A DNA stretch of 9,424 nt from Bacillota bacterium (GCA_023418835.1 JAEZYW010000003.1:1-9424), one strand, 5' to 3'. Positions 1 through 6,142 are shown, counted from the first letter of the stretch. Numbers and translations are program-made. Notes: generated by a model not told the origin, from the letters alone.

Positions 1-836
1 GAGCTATTAAAAAATCAGAATATTAGAGTAGTAAATTCTCAAATAGAAATTGACGGGAATATGAATCATTTAACTCCTTAGCTCTAATAGAAGCTAAGAA
101 TTCTATATCGAAAGACTTTTTAGTAAGACAGATTTACTATCCTTTTAGGCTATTTGACAAAAAAATTCGAAAACTTGTAAAGCCTATATTTTTAACTTAT
201 ACAAATGGAATATTTAGCTTGTATGAGTATAGTTTTGAAGAACCTCATAATTATAACTCATTAGTTTTAGCCAAGCAAAAAAATTATTCATTAAATCATG
301 ATGATATTAATTTTGATGAGATAGTTTCTATTTTGAAAAATGTAAAAATATCTGATGAACAAATGGGAATTCCTTTCCCTCAAGCAGATAGTTTTGAAAG
401 AGTTGTAAATTTATGTGAGTTACTAAATGAGAACGAATTTTTAACAAGAGATGAAATTACTTATAATTATGACTTTGATATAAGACAAACAAATTATTAT
501 ACAGATGCAGGTAGATACCTAGGCTTAATAGATAAAGAATATGATAATAGTGAGGGCGTAAGATATTTTTTAACGGAAAAAGGAAAACATCTATTCGACT
601 TAAAACTTAAAAATAGGAATCTTCTTTTTACAAAATATATCTTGGAGAAAAAAGCCTTTAATGAGACTTTTAAGAGGTATTTAATTGAAAAGCAAATTCC
701 ACATAAGAAAGAAATTGTTAAGATAATGAAAGAATCAAAGTTGTATAATATTAATTCTGATTCCACTTTTAATAGGAGAGCTTCCACAATTTCTGGTTGG
801 ATAAGATGGATTATTGAATTATCTAGAAAACTATAA
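1..836 (+). pseudogene. PD-(D/E)XK nuclease, type II restriction endonuclease-like, 5' truncated and frameshifted
   Basis: Two reading frames together encode one protein. Frame 1 (1-57) gives a segment ending QIEIDG, then meets a stop at 76-78. Frame 3 is open from 54 to the stop at 834-836 and continues with EYES...LALIEAKN. Restoring one G in the GGG at 55-57 joins them. The join places an Asp (52-54) 13 residues before Glu (90-92) and Lys (96-98) of an E-A-K motif, the spacing expected of a PD-(D/E)XK active site. Downstream lie a segment starting IPFPQADSFERV (from 369) and a winged-helix-like part (about 400-590, wing FLTEKG), an arrangement I associate with type II restriction enzymes. 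The upstream part and any partner methyltransferase would lie outside the window. A TTG at 219 could be called as a start, but homology clearly extends upstream. It may be dead or simply mis-sequenced. Confidence is good for a nuclease, moderate for restriction. Confidence 0.6.
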
Positions 837-846
837 AGGAGAAATT

Positions 847-1487
847 ATGAAAATATTAGTTACGGGATTTGATCCCTTTGGTGGTGAAAAGATAAATCCG
901 GCGATTGAGGCTGTGAATTTGCTTCCAGATGAGATTAAAGAGGCAAAAATATTAAAGCTTGAAATTCCTACAGTTGTTAAAAAGGCTGTGGACGTTCAAA
1001 GGGATGTAATAGAGAAAGAAAGACCTGATGTGGTTTTAAATATCGGTCAGGCAGGGGGAAGACCGGATATTACCGTAGAAAGAGTTGGTATAAACGTTGA
1101 CGATTGCAGAATTCCAGACAACGAGGGAAACCAACCAATAGACGAAAAAATTGTGGAAGATGGACCAGATGCATATTTTGTAACTCTTCCCATAAAAGCA
1201 ATGGAAAGAAAATGGAAGAAGGAAAAATCCCTGCATCAGTATCAAATACGGCGGGTACATTTATTTGCAATCACGTCACTTACGGGATCTCTCATTTGGC
1301 GGCCACAGAATATCCTGAAATGAGAACGGGATTTATACACATTCCCTTTTTGCCAGAGCAAGTTATTGACAAAAAGAATATACCTTCAATGGCCTTAGAA
1401 ACCATAGTAAAGGGATTGACCCTTGCAATAGAGGCTATTGTTGAAAATAAAGATGATATTAAAGTCACAGGTGGTAAGACACATTAA
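847..1487 (+). pseudogene. pcp: Pyroglutamyl-peptidase I (Pcp), single frameshift
   Basis: The cytosolic cysteine peptidase of family C15 removes N-terminal pyroglutamate from peptides. The N-terminal half is in frame 1 from ATG 847, with AAAGGAG ending six bases upstream. It shows the family start [13 protein letters not shown], the segment NIGQAGGR and the catalytic Glu in TVERVGIN (codon 1078-1080). At PIKAME the reading frame must move to frame 3, which continues [18 protein letters not shown]. That half carries the catalytic Cys in TFICNH (1266-1268) and His in [10 protein letters not shown] (1338-1340), and stops at 1485-1487. Restoring one A in the AAA at 1205-1207 gives a continuous 213-residue protein, the normal family length, with all three catalytic residues. 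As written, frame 1 ends at 1321-1323 and lacks Cys and His. The gene begins 10 bases after the nuclease and may be cotranscribed with it. Either a recent pseudogene or a one-base sequence error. Confidence 0.9.
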
Positions 1488-1496
1488 AATCAAAAT

Positions 1497-1631
1497 AAAG
1501 TTGGAACCTTAGATTCAAATTAAGATAAGGTCTAGATAAATCCTTTTTCGACTACCCTCGGGCCGGCAGGCCGTGAAATGGTCTCAAAAGGATATTATCT
1601 TCGAACTTTTAATAAGTTTATCAACACTCTT
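1497..1631 (+). repeat. Intergenic structured repeat element, copy 1
   Basis: This stretch between pcp and its terminator is strongly similar to 5000-5125. The best-conserved part runs from GATAAATCC at 1535 to AATAAGTTT ending at 1619. Read as RNA it folds: GAUAA plus AUCCUUUU (1535-1547) pairs with AAAAGGAU (1586-1593) and UUAUC (1595-1599), with one bulged A. Inside is a 6-bp hairpin, AGGCCG/UGGUCU with loop UGAAA (1568-1584), and a conserved unpaired segment CGACTACCCTCGGG. The right end (TAAGTTTATCAACACTCTT) is nearly the inverse of the left end of copy 2, suggesting degraded terminal inverted repeats. No ORF is present. It could be a MITE-like element, a structured RNA, or both. I do not recognise a named RNA family. 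The outer limits are approximate. Confidence 0.75.
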
Positions 1632-1660
1632 AAGCTGGAATTTTCCAGCTTTATTTTTTT
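1632..1660 (+). terminator. Rho-independent terminator after pcp and repeat copy 1
   Basis: AAGCTGGAA (1632-1640) is complementary to TTCCAGCTT (1643-1651), giving about seven stable pairs once a loop opens. T-rich sequence ending in seven T's follows (1654-1660). It ends the pcp transcript and insulates the repressor promoter that starts at 1671. AAGTTGGAA at 1498-1506 resembles the left arm (8 of 9) and can also pair with the right arm using one G-U pair. Confidence 0.8.
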
Positions 1661-1670
1661 ATAAAAAAGT

Positions 1671-1699
1671 TTGACTTACTGGTCTACATGTTGTAAACT
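1671..1699 (+). promoter_or_regulatory. Promoter of the repressor/M56 operon
   Basis: TTGACT at 1671-1676 serves as -35 and TAAACT at 1694-1699 as -10, with a 17-base spacer. Transcription would start near 1706. The -10 and the end of the spacer are covered by the upstream operator, which fits direct repression. Confidence 0.65.
1681..1699. promoter_or_regulatory. BlaI/MecI-type operator 1
   Basis: GGTCTACAT, a central G, then TTGTAAACT form an imperfect dyad in a 9-1-9 layout. The TACA...TGTA core is the recognition core known for BlaI/MecI repressors. It overlaps the -10 box of the promoter for the repressor gene, implying autoregulation. Confidence 0.65.
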
Positions 1700-1706
1700 T
1701 AATTTA

Positions 1707-1725
1707 AGTCTATAAATTGTAGACT
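1707..1725. promoter_or_regulatory. BlaI/MecI-type operator 2
   Basis: AGTCTATAA, a central A, then TTGTAGACT form an inverted repeat with a single mismatched position, in the same 9-1-9 layout as operator 1. The centres are 26 bp apart, about 2.5 helical turns. It lies between the likely transcription start and the ribosome binding site (TGAGGAG, 1725-1731). Confidence 0.7.
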
Positions 1726-1738
1726 GAGGAGTGATAAT

Positions 1739-2104
1739 ATGAAATTTAAAGAAATGACTGAATCTGAAGAAAATTTAGCCAAGATTATTTGGGAAAAGGA
1801 ACCTATAAAGTCTCCGGAGATAGTAAAAATTTGCGAAGAAAAGTTTGAGTGGAAAAAATCCACGACATATACAATGCTAAAACGAATAGTGGAGAAAAAA
1901 ATTGTCATAAATGAAAACAGCGTTGTAACGTCTTTGGTAAGCGAAGGGGAATATTATTCCAAGAGGAGCAATGCTTTTTTGAAAGAAAATTTTGGTGGAT
2001 CTCTTCCAAAGTTTTTAACTGCTTTTTCAAAAACAAATAGACTTTCCACAAAGGAGATTGAGGAACTACAAAGGCTAATCGATGAGCACAAGGAAGAGGA
2101 ATAA
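1739..2104 (+). CDS. BlaI/MecI/CopY-family transcriptional repressor
   Basis: A 121-residue cytosolic DNA-binding repressor, about the usual size for BlaI and MecI. Residues 6-57 match the winged-helix domain: the E..LAKIIWE opening, then SPEIVKICEEK and the recognition region STTYTMLKRIVEKK. The C-terminal half (80-118) is the dimerisation part and ends with the family-like LSTKEIEELQRLI. In BlaI/MecI the protease-dependent cut falls at Asn-Phe just before this helix; here the aligned pair looks like Ala95-Phe96, an inference from eye alignment. The start is supported by TGAGGAG seven bases upstream. Its stop shares one base with the ATG of the M56 gene, so the two are translationally coupled. 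The two operators in its promoter point to autorepression. The inducing signal and other targets are unknown; beta-lactam resistance should not be assumed. Confidence 0.9.
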   Translation: MKFKEMTESEENLAKIIWEKEPIKSPEIVKICEEKFEWKKSTTYTMLKRIVEKKIVINENSVVTSLVSEGEYYSKRSNAFLKENFGGSLPKFLTAFSKTNRLSTKEIEELQRLIDEHKEEE

Positions 2105-4188
2105 TGGAAAATTTATTTTTAAAAGTAATAGATCTTAGCGTAGATGCCAGTTTTATTATTCTCTTTGTACTTTTAGTTAGGGTTTTACTTAAAAGATTTC
2201 CAAAGATCTTTTCCTATGTCCTTTGGTCTGTTGTATTTTTGCGTTTAGTATTTTCTTTTTCCATAGAAAGCCCCTATAGTATCATGGGCGTTAAAGACAG
2301 GGTAGTTGAAAATGTGGTTAGTGAAGAATTTCAATACACTCCCAGTAGGACTTTGGAAAACTACATAGATGAAAATGTAGAAACTACAAATAATAACTAT
2401 GAAAGTCCCCAAGTGATTTATGAAAGCAAACTTTCAGAAGTTAAAGAAATGGAAAAGTTCAATATTTTTCCTATTATATGGATTGTTGGAATTGGAGTTT
2501 TAACAATTCACAGCATTTATTCCACTGGGAAGCTATCTAGAAAACTAAAAAGCTCAAAACACATAGAGGGAAATGTCTATATCAATGAAAATATAGAAAC
2601 TGCTTTTGTGTTTGGAATAATAAATCCAAAAATATATAGACCTTATGGATTAAGTTCCCAAGAAGAAGAATATATTTTAGAACACGAGAGGGTTCACTTA
2701 AAACGTGAAGATCACATTTGGAAATTTTTAGCATTTTCCATAACTGTAATCCACTGGTTTAATCCATTAGTTTGGATTTCCTATTATCTAATGAGTGTGG
2801 ATATGGAGCTTTCTTGCGACGAGGCTGTGGTTAGGAAATTGGGAACAGATGTAAAGAAAGATTATTCTGCGTCTTTACTTTCTTTTTCAACAGGAAGAAA
2901 GATTCTGACCGCTTCTCCCATAGCTTTTGGAGAAGGGAATTTAAAAAACAGGATTCAAAATATATTAAAATATAGAAAGCCTAAGTTTTGGGTTTTGGGA
3001 ATTTGTTTAATAATAGTTCTTGGAACTATTGTGGGATGTTTAACGAATTCAAAAAACGAGCCTAAGGTAAAAACTAAAGAATACTATTTAGATGAGTATA
3101 TGAAAAATTTGGTATCAATTTATGAGGATTATGGAGTTAAAATTGAAGATTACGAGGTTATAAATTTTGAAAAAGTAAACACTTTTGAACATATAATGGA
3201 CGTTCCTTTGGAAATATGGAAATTGGCATATAAGGTAAAGCCTAAAGATTTAGAAAAGGCAAAGAATAGATTTGATGGAATCTATGAAGATGGTTGGTTA
3301 ATTAGAAATGAATCAAACAGCTTTCATTATCTGTTATTTTCAGGAGAAGGGGACCAATTGGATTTCTACGGAAACATACCTGGGTATGATCCTATGACTT
3401 ATTCAGAGGAGGAATATACTAGGGAATATCTTGAAAATATTGGTGAAATACCAAAAGAATCCTATAGTGGAGACCACTTAATATATAAATATGAAGATTC
3501 TGGGGGATATACCTACAAAATTTTGATGTCAAAGCCTATCCGACAAGATGATAGTGGGATTTGGGTGGGTGAAAGAAGAATAGATAGTTTTGGAAATGTA
3601 AATAGATCGAGCTATAGAGGTGCACTAATTATGGAAACTCATAAATATTTCCAAAGTTTACAAAAGAAAGTAGATAATGGGGAGGAAGAATGGAGAAGAG
3701 ATCCTGAAAGGGCTGCAATCGATTATATATATAATGTTTCTGGTGGGTCTATTAATGAAAATAGTTTGAAGTTACTTTCTGAATCTACATTGGAAGAATT
3801 TTATAAGGTTCCTGAAAGTGTGAATCTAGGATATTTTATGGAAATATTTTTAGATGATGAAGATATTGGAGATAGAATCCATATAGACAATGTGGAATGG
3901 CTGACTTTGGAAGACGAAAAGAGATTGAAGGATTTGGGTATAGATTCTGAAAAAGAAATGCCCAATGGGTTTTACATCAATAATCCGACAAGTTATCCTA
4001 ATACAATATTTTTAAAAGATGATACTGTTTACAAAGTTTTAAATCCCAAGGATATGAGTGGCGAAAAATTGACAATGACAAAGGAGAAATTTGCCTTTGA
4101 TATTATGTCGAAAAGTTACAAACCATTATTAAAAGTTACTTCAGTAGCTGGAGATGCCCTTGAAGTAGAAGAAGTTTATATTCCATAA
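2104..4188 (+). CDS. M56-family (BlaR1-like) membrane metalloprotease with non-PBP C-terminal domain
   Basis: A 694-residue integral membrane protein, presumed sensor/protease for the repressor encoded just upstream. Hydrophobic segments lie at about 13-29, 36-53, 121-139, 206-230 and 295-311. The zinc site HERVH (194-198) lies in EHERVHLKREDH and is followed by MELSCDEAV (234-242), the second conserved M56 motif. FGEGNLKNRIQNIL (275-288) is also typical. After the last membrane segment comes a Cys in TIVGC (312), which resembles a lipobox but is internal. The remaining ~380 residues are probably extracytoplasmic. They lack the SxxK and KTG motifs of the penicillin-binding sensor of BlaR1. 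Part of this tail (GIWVGERRIDSFGNV, around 515-530) resembles a repeat I associate with clostridial M56 proteins and lipoproteins. So the protease half is recognisable and the ligand is unknown. Start is ATG in the TAATG overlap, with AGGAAGAGGA upstream. A terminator follows at 4208. Confidence 0.85.
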   Translation: MENLFLKVIDLSVDASFIILFVLLVRVLLKRFPKIFSYVLWSVVFLRLVFSFSIESPYSIMGVKDRVVENVVSEEFQYTPSRTLENYIDENVETTNNNYESPQVIYESKLSEVKEMEKFNIFPIIWIVGIGVLTIHSIYSTGKLSRKLKSSKHIEGNVYINENIETAFVFGIINPKIYRPYGLSSQEEEYILEHERVHLKREDHIWKFLAFSITVIHWFNPLVWISYYLMSVDMELSCDEAVVRKLGTDVKKDYSASLLSFSTGRKILTASPIAFGEGNLKNRIQNILKYRKPKFWVLGICLIIVLGTIVGCLTNSKNEPKVKTKEYYLDEYMKNLVSIYEDYGVKIEDYEVINFEKVNTFEHIMDVPLEIWKLAYKVKPKDLEKAKNRFDGIYEDGWLIRNESNSFHYLLFSGEGDQLDFYGNIPGYDPMTYSEEEYTREYLENIGEIPKESYSGDHLIYKYEDSGGYTYKILMSKPIRQDDSGIWVGERRIDSFGNVNRSSYRGALIMETHKYFQSLQKKVDNGEEEWRRDPERAAIDYIYNVSGGSINENSLKLLSESTLEEFYKVPESVNLGYFMEIFLDDEDIGDRIHIDNVEWLTLEDEKRLKDLGIDSEKEMPNGFYINNPTSYPNTIFLKDDTVYKVLNPKDMSGEKLTMTKEKFAFDIMSKSYKPLLKVTSVAGDALEVEEVYIP

Positions 4189-4207
4189 ATTAATAAAAAT
4201 AATCAAG

Positions 4208-4262
4208 CCAAGAGAGATATTAAGATGAAAGAGTTTGTCAATATTATCATCTTGGTTTTTTT
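4208..4262 (+). terminator. Probable terminator of the repressor/M56 operon
   Basis: AAGATGA (4222-4228) pairs with TCATCTT (4247-4253) around an 18-base loop. Alternatively, CCAAGA (4208-4213) pairs with TCTTGG (4250-4255) in a longer, interrupted stem. Seven T's follow at 4256-4262. It lies 20 bases after the M56 stop. The loop is large for a terminator, so confidence is moderate. Confidence 0.6.
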
Positions 4263-4310
4263 GTGGAACAACATAAACGGGAAATATAAATTGCTAAAAG
4301 AAATATATAG

Positions 4311-4339
4311 TTGACATAATGTAATAATTATTGTATATT
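4311..4339 (+). promoter_or_regulatory. Promoter of the XRE/membrane-protein pair, with an operator-like palindrome
   Basis: TTGACA (4311-4316) is a perfect -35 and TATATT (4334-4339) a near-perfect -10, 17 bases apart. The 10-bp palindrome AATAATTATT (4323-4332) sits wholly in the spacer, a position where a bound repressor would block RNA polymerase. The predicted start near 4346 leaves only a very short leader, almost all of it the ribosome binding site AAGAGGTGG (4346-4354). Confidence 0.75.
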
Positions 4340-4358
4340 AAATTTAAGAGGTGGTTCT

Positions 4359-4565
4359 ATGCGAAATAAAAAACTTAGGATGGCTCGGTTAGAAAAAGAT
4401 ATGACACAGGAAGATTTAGCTGATGCTGTAGATGTAACTCGACAGACTATTGGATTGATAGAGGCTGGAAATTACAATCCTACTCTCAATTTATGTATAT
4501 CCATTTGCAAAGTGTTAGATAAAACACTAGATGAGCTTTTTTGGGGAGGCGAAAATAATGAATAA
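4359..4565 (+). CDS. Small XRE-family helix-turn-helix regulator
   Basis: A 68-residue protein consisting almost entirely of one Cro/CI-type HTH domain. The segment [23 protein letters not shown] (15-37) contains both helices of the motif, and [23 protein letters not shown] (39-61) is the family's usual end. Very short XRE proteins of this kind (YozG-like) normally sit directly upstream of a small membrane protein, as here. The start is supported by AAGAGGTGG four bases upstream. The 3' end overlaps the next gene by eight bases. The palindrome in its own promoter suggests autorepression. Regulated genes beyond the pair cannot be deduced. Confidence 0.9.
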   Translation: MRNKKLRMARLEKDMTQEDLADAVDVTRQTIGLIEAGNYNPTLNLCISICKVLDKTLDELFWGGENNE

Positions 4566-4989
4566 CATAAAAGATGAAAGAATAATAATGGAAAAGTGGA
4601 AGATAGAAAGCAATGCATATAAATTAGTTTTGTCTACTCTAGTCACAACAGTATTAATACAACAATTCTTCTTAAATTCTGATCTAAAGGAATATGCTGG
4701 TGAGTTAATAGCAATTATTTTAGCAACTGCTTATCAGGCATATGGCCATGTTAAAAAAGGTATTGGTGTAGGAAAAAAAGAAAATCTAAAAGAAATTTTA
4801 ACTTCGTCTGCGTTTGTATCTTTAGGTGGAGCGACTTTTTTGTTTTTTATAGGCGGTATGACAAAGCCCGAAGAGATTATAATAAATATTGCCGTAATAT
4901 TTGTATTAAATTTTGTAGTTAGATATGTAATTGATTTTTTTACAAAGAAAAAACAAATAGAGATAGATAAACTAATCGATGAAGATTAA
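4558..4989 (+). CDS. Four-helix membrane protein paired with the XRE regulator (DUF6773-like)
   Basis: A 143-residue protein of unknown function. The N-terminus is hydrophilic ([20 protein letters not shown]). Four hydrophobic segments follow at about 21-39, 47-63, 82-100 and 106-128, then a charged tail rich in K, E and D. The charge pattern and the opening resemble a small membrane family (which I recall as DUF6773) repeatedly found next to tiny XRE regulators. That family name is from memory. The frame is open from 4531, but I chose ATG 4558 because GGGGAGG (4543-4549) is properly spaced for it and the overlap with the regulator (ATGAATAA) is typical of coupled translation. The partner regulator may sense this protein or control its level. 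Followed immediately by repeat copy 2 and a terminator. Confidence 0.75.
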   Translation: MNNIKDERIIMEKWKIESNAYKLVLSTLVTTVLIQQFFLNSDLKEYAGELIAIILATAYQAYGHVKKGIGVGKKENLKEILTSSAFVSLGGATFLFFIGGMTKPEEIIINIAVIFVLNFVVRYVIDFFTKKKQIEIDKLIDED

Positions 4990-5136
4990 AAATCCAGCTA
5001 AAGTGTTGGCTTAAACTTAAGACAAAGGCCTCGATAAATCCTTTTCGACTACCCTCGGGACGGCAGACCATGAAATGGTCTTAAAAGGATGTTATCTTCG
5101 ACCTTTTTTAATAAGTTTCAATATTAAAATCCAGCT
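4989..5136 (+). repeat. 11-bp direct repeat flanking structured repeat copy 2
   Basis: AAAATCCAGCT occurs at 4989-4999, beginning at the last base of the upstream stop codon, and again at 5126-5136 as the left arm of the terminator. The two copies bracket the repeat element exactly (5000-5125). This looks like a target-site duplication made when the element entered the terminator's left arm. Chance or a pairing function cannot be excluded, because the first copy is also fully complementary to the right arm 5141-5151. Confidence 0.6.
5000..5125 (+). repeat. Intergenic structured repeat element, copy 2
   Basis: Homologous to 1497-1631, same orientation. The shared core runs from GATAAATCC at 5033 to AATAAGTTT ending at 5118. 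The fold is a long interrupted rod: AAACTTA (5013-5019) with TAAGTTT (5112-5118), AAAGG (5024-5028) with CCTTT (5102-5106), then GATAA and ATCCTTTT (5033-5045) with AAAAGGAT (5083-5090) and TTATC (5092-5096), with one bulged G. The inner hairpin AGACCA/TGGTCT with loop TGAAA (5065-5081) is perfectly paired. CGACTACCCTCGGG before it is identical in both copies. There is no ORF. It could be a MITE-like mobile element, a structured RNA in the 3' end of a transcript, or both. Confidence 0.75.
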
Positions 5137-5154
5137 CGAAAGCTGGATTTTTTT
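5126..5154. terminator. Bidirectional terminator between convergent operons
   Basis: AAAATCCAGCT (5126-5136), loop CGAA, AGCTGGATTTT (5141-5151): an 11-bp stem. On the + strand a run of seven T's ends at 5154, a strong terminator for the XRE/membrane pair and repeat copy 2. On the - strand the same hairpin lies just after the dppF stop (5153-5155) and is followed by TTTTAATATT, a weaker T-tract. The stop codon of dppF overlaps the + strand T-run. Confidence 0.85.
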
Positions 5155-6142
5155 AACATTCTTCCAATATACATCCCGTGTAGTGATTCTCTCCACAATC
5201 TCTCAAAGAGTGGTCGCAACTTAGGCATATCTCTTCAAAATACGGACATCTCGGTCCAAATCTACATCCCTTTGGAAGATTGATTTGATCAGGCAACTCG
5301 TCGTCTATTTCTATGGAGACTCTCTCATAATCTGGGTCTGCCACTGGAACAGAGGATAAAAGTACCTTAGTATAGGGATGTTTTGGATTTCCAATTACAT
5401 CTTCTACACTTCCAATTTCTACAATTTTCCCCAAATACATAACGGCGATTCTGTCGCAAAGATATTTAATAGTGGACAAGTCGTGGGAGACATAAAGCAT
5501 CGTCAATCCTAAGGTGTCTCTAAAGGATTTTAAAAGATTTAAGATATCTGCCCTTATTGAAACGTCAAGCATCGACACAGGCTCGTCTGCCACTAAAAAC
5601 TTTGGATCCAAAACAATTGCCCTTGCTATTGCCACCCTTTGTCTTTGCCCACCACTTAGTTCGTGGGGATATCTGTAGGCGTAAAATTCTGCAGGTCTTA
5701 GTTCTGCTCTATTTAAGGCATCAATTACTTTTTCCTTTAAAAGCTCTCCTTCTTTAATTCCTTGAATTCTAAGGGGCTCTGCAATGGTGTCGAAAATTGT
5801 GAATCTAGGATTTAAAGTTTCGTAAGGGTCTTGGAAAATCATTTGAACTTCTTTTCGAAAGTTCATCTCTTCTTTTTTGGATTTCATTAAAAAGTCGTGT
5901 CCATCAAATTCAATTTCACCAGAAGTCATATCTTGCAATTTCACCAAGATTTCTCCAGTTGTAGTTTTTCCAGATCCCGATTCTCCAACGAGTCCCAAGA
6001 TTTCATTTTTATAAATATCAAAGGAGATGTCGTCAATGGCCTTTACCGTATCCTGGCTTTTTGAGAAAAAATCTCTAAAGCCTTTCCCCACAATATATTC
6101 TTTTCTCAAGTTTCTAACTTTTATAAAAGTTTCTTTAGACAT
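5153..6142 (-). CDS. dppF: Peptide ABC transporter ATP-binding protein, DppF/OppF type
   Basis: One of two cytosolic ATPases that power the peptide importer encoded upstream. Numbering here counts a possible GTG one codon earlier. Walker A is GESGSGKT (54-61), the Q-loop Gln is at 105 (MIFQDPYETLNPR), the signature is LSGGQ (163-167), Walker B is FLVADEP (183-189), and the H-loop His is 221. All are intact. The C-terminal oligopeptide-transporter extension (HPYTKVLLSSVP, from 256) contains CRFGPRCPYFEEIC with a further Cys at 317; related extensions in OppD proteins can hold an Fe-S cluster, so metal binding is possible. I chose ATG 6142 over GTG 6145 because AGGTGG lies six bases before the ATG but only three before the GTG. 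It overlaps the dppD end by eight bases. Last gene of the operon; the shared hairpin follows the stop. Confidence 0.93.
   Translation of the reverse strand: MSKETFIKVRNLRKEYIVGKGFRDFFSKSQDTVKAIDDISFDIYKNEILGLVGESGSGKTTTGEILVKLQDMTSGEIEFDGHDFLMKSKKEEMNFRKEVQMIFQDPYETLNPRFTIFDTIAEPLRIQGIKEGELLKEKVIDALNRAELRPAEFYAYRYPHELSGGQRQRVAIARAIVLDPKFLVADEPVSMLDVSIRADILNLLKSFRDTLGLTMLYVSHDLSTIKYLCDRIAVMYLGKIVEIGSVEDVIGNPKHPYTKVLLSSVPVADPDYERVSIEIDDELPDQINLPKGCRFGPRCPYFEEICLSCDHSLRDCGENHYTGCILEEC

Noticed and set aside
497..787. Open frames antisense to the nuclease, pcp, repressor and dpp genes (also 1036-1270, 1699-1908, 5557-5757, 6310-6617, 6958-7152, 7210-7551, 7942-8214, 8605-8829)
   Set aside because: They lie wholly or almost wholly opposite or inside well-supported genes, lack ribosome binding sites and resemble no protein family I know.
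219..836. TTG at 219 as a real start of a 205-residue protein
   Set aside because: The same frame runs upstream to 54 with family-like sequence including the E-A-K motif, so 219 is internal.
814..846. Upstream ATG (814) as the start of pcp, adding 11 residues
   Set aside because: It lies inside the end of the nuclease gene, has no ribosome binding site, and the family N-terminus [13 protein letters not shown] begins at 847 right after AAAGGAG.
1535..1599. Repeat element as a known riboswitch, T-box, ribozyme or tracrRNA-like RNA
   Set aside because: The conserved segments did not match the consensus of the classes I could recall, including the hammerhead core on either strand; left unnamed.
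4531..4557. ATG at 4531 as the start of the membrane protein
   Set aside because: It would place the GGGGAGG site inside the gene; ATG 4558 has that site at the right distance and a typical short overlap.
1497..5125. Repeat pair as part of a CRISPR array or an att site pair of a mobile island
   Set aside because: There are only two copies 3.5 kb apart with no spacers, and the enclosed genes include no integrase, recombinase or phage gene.
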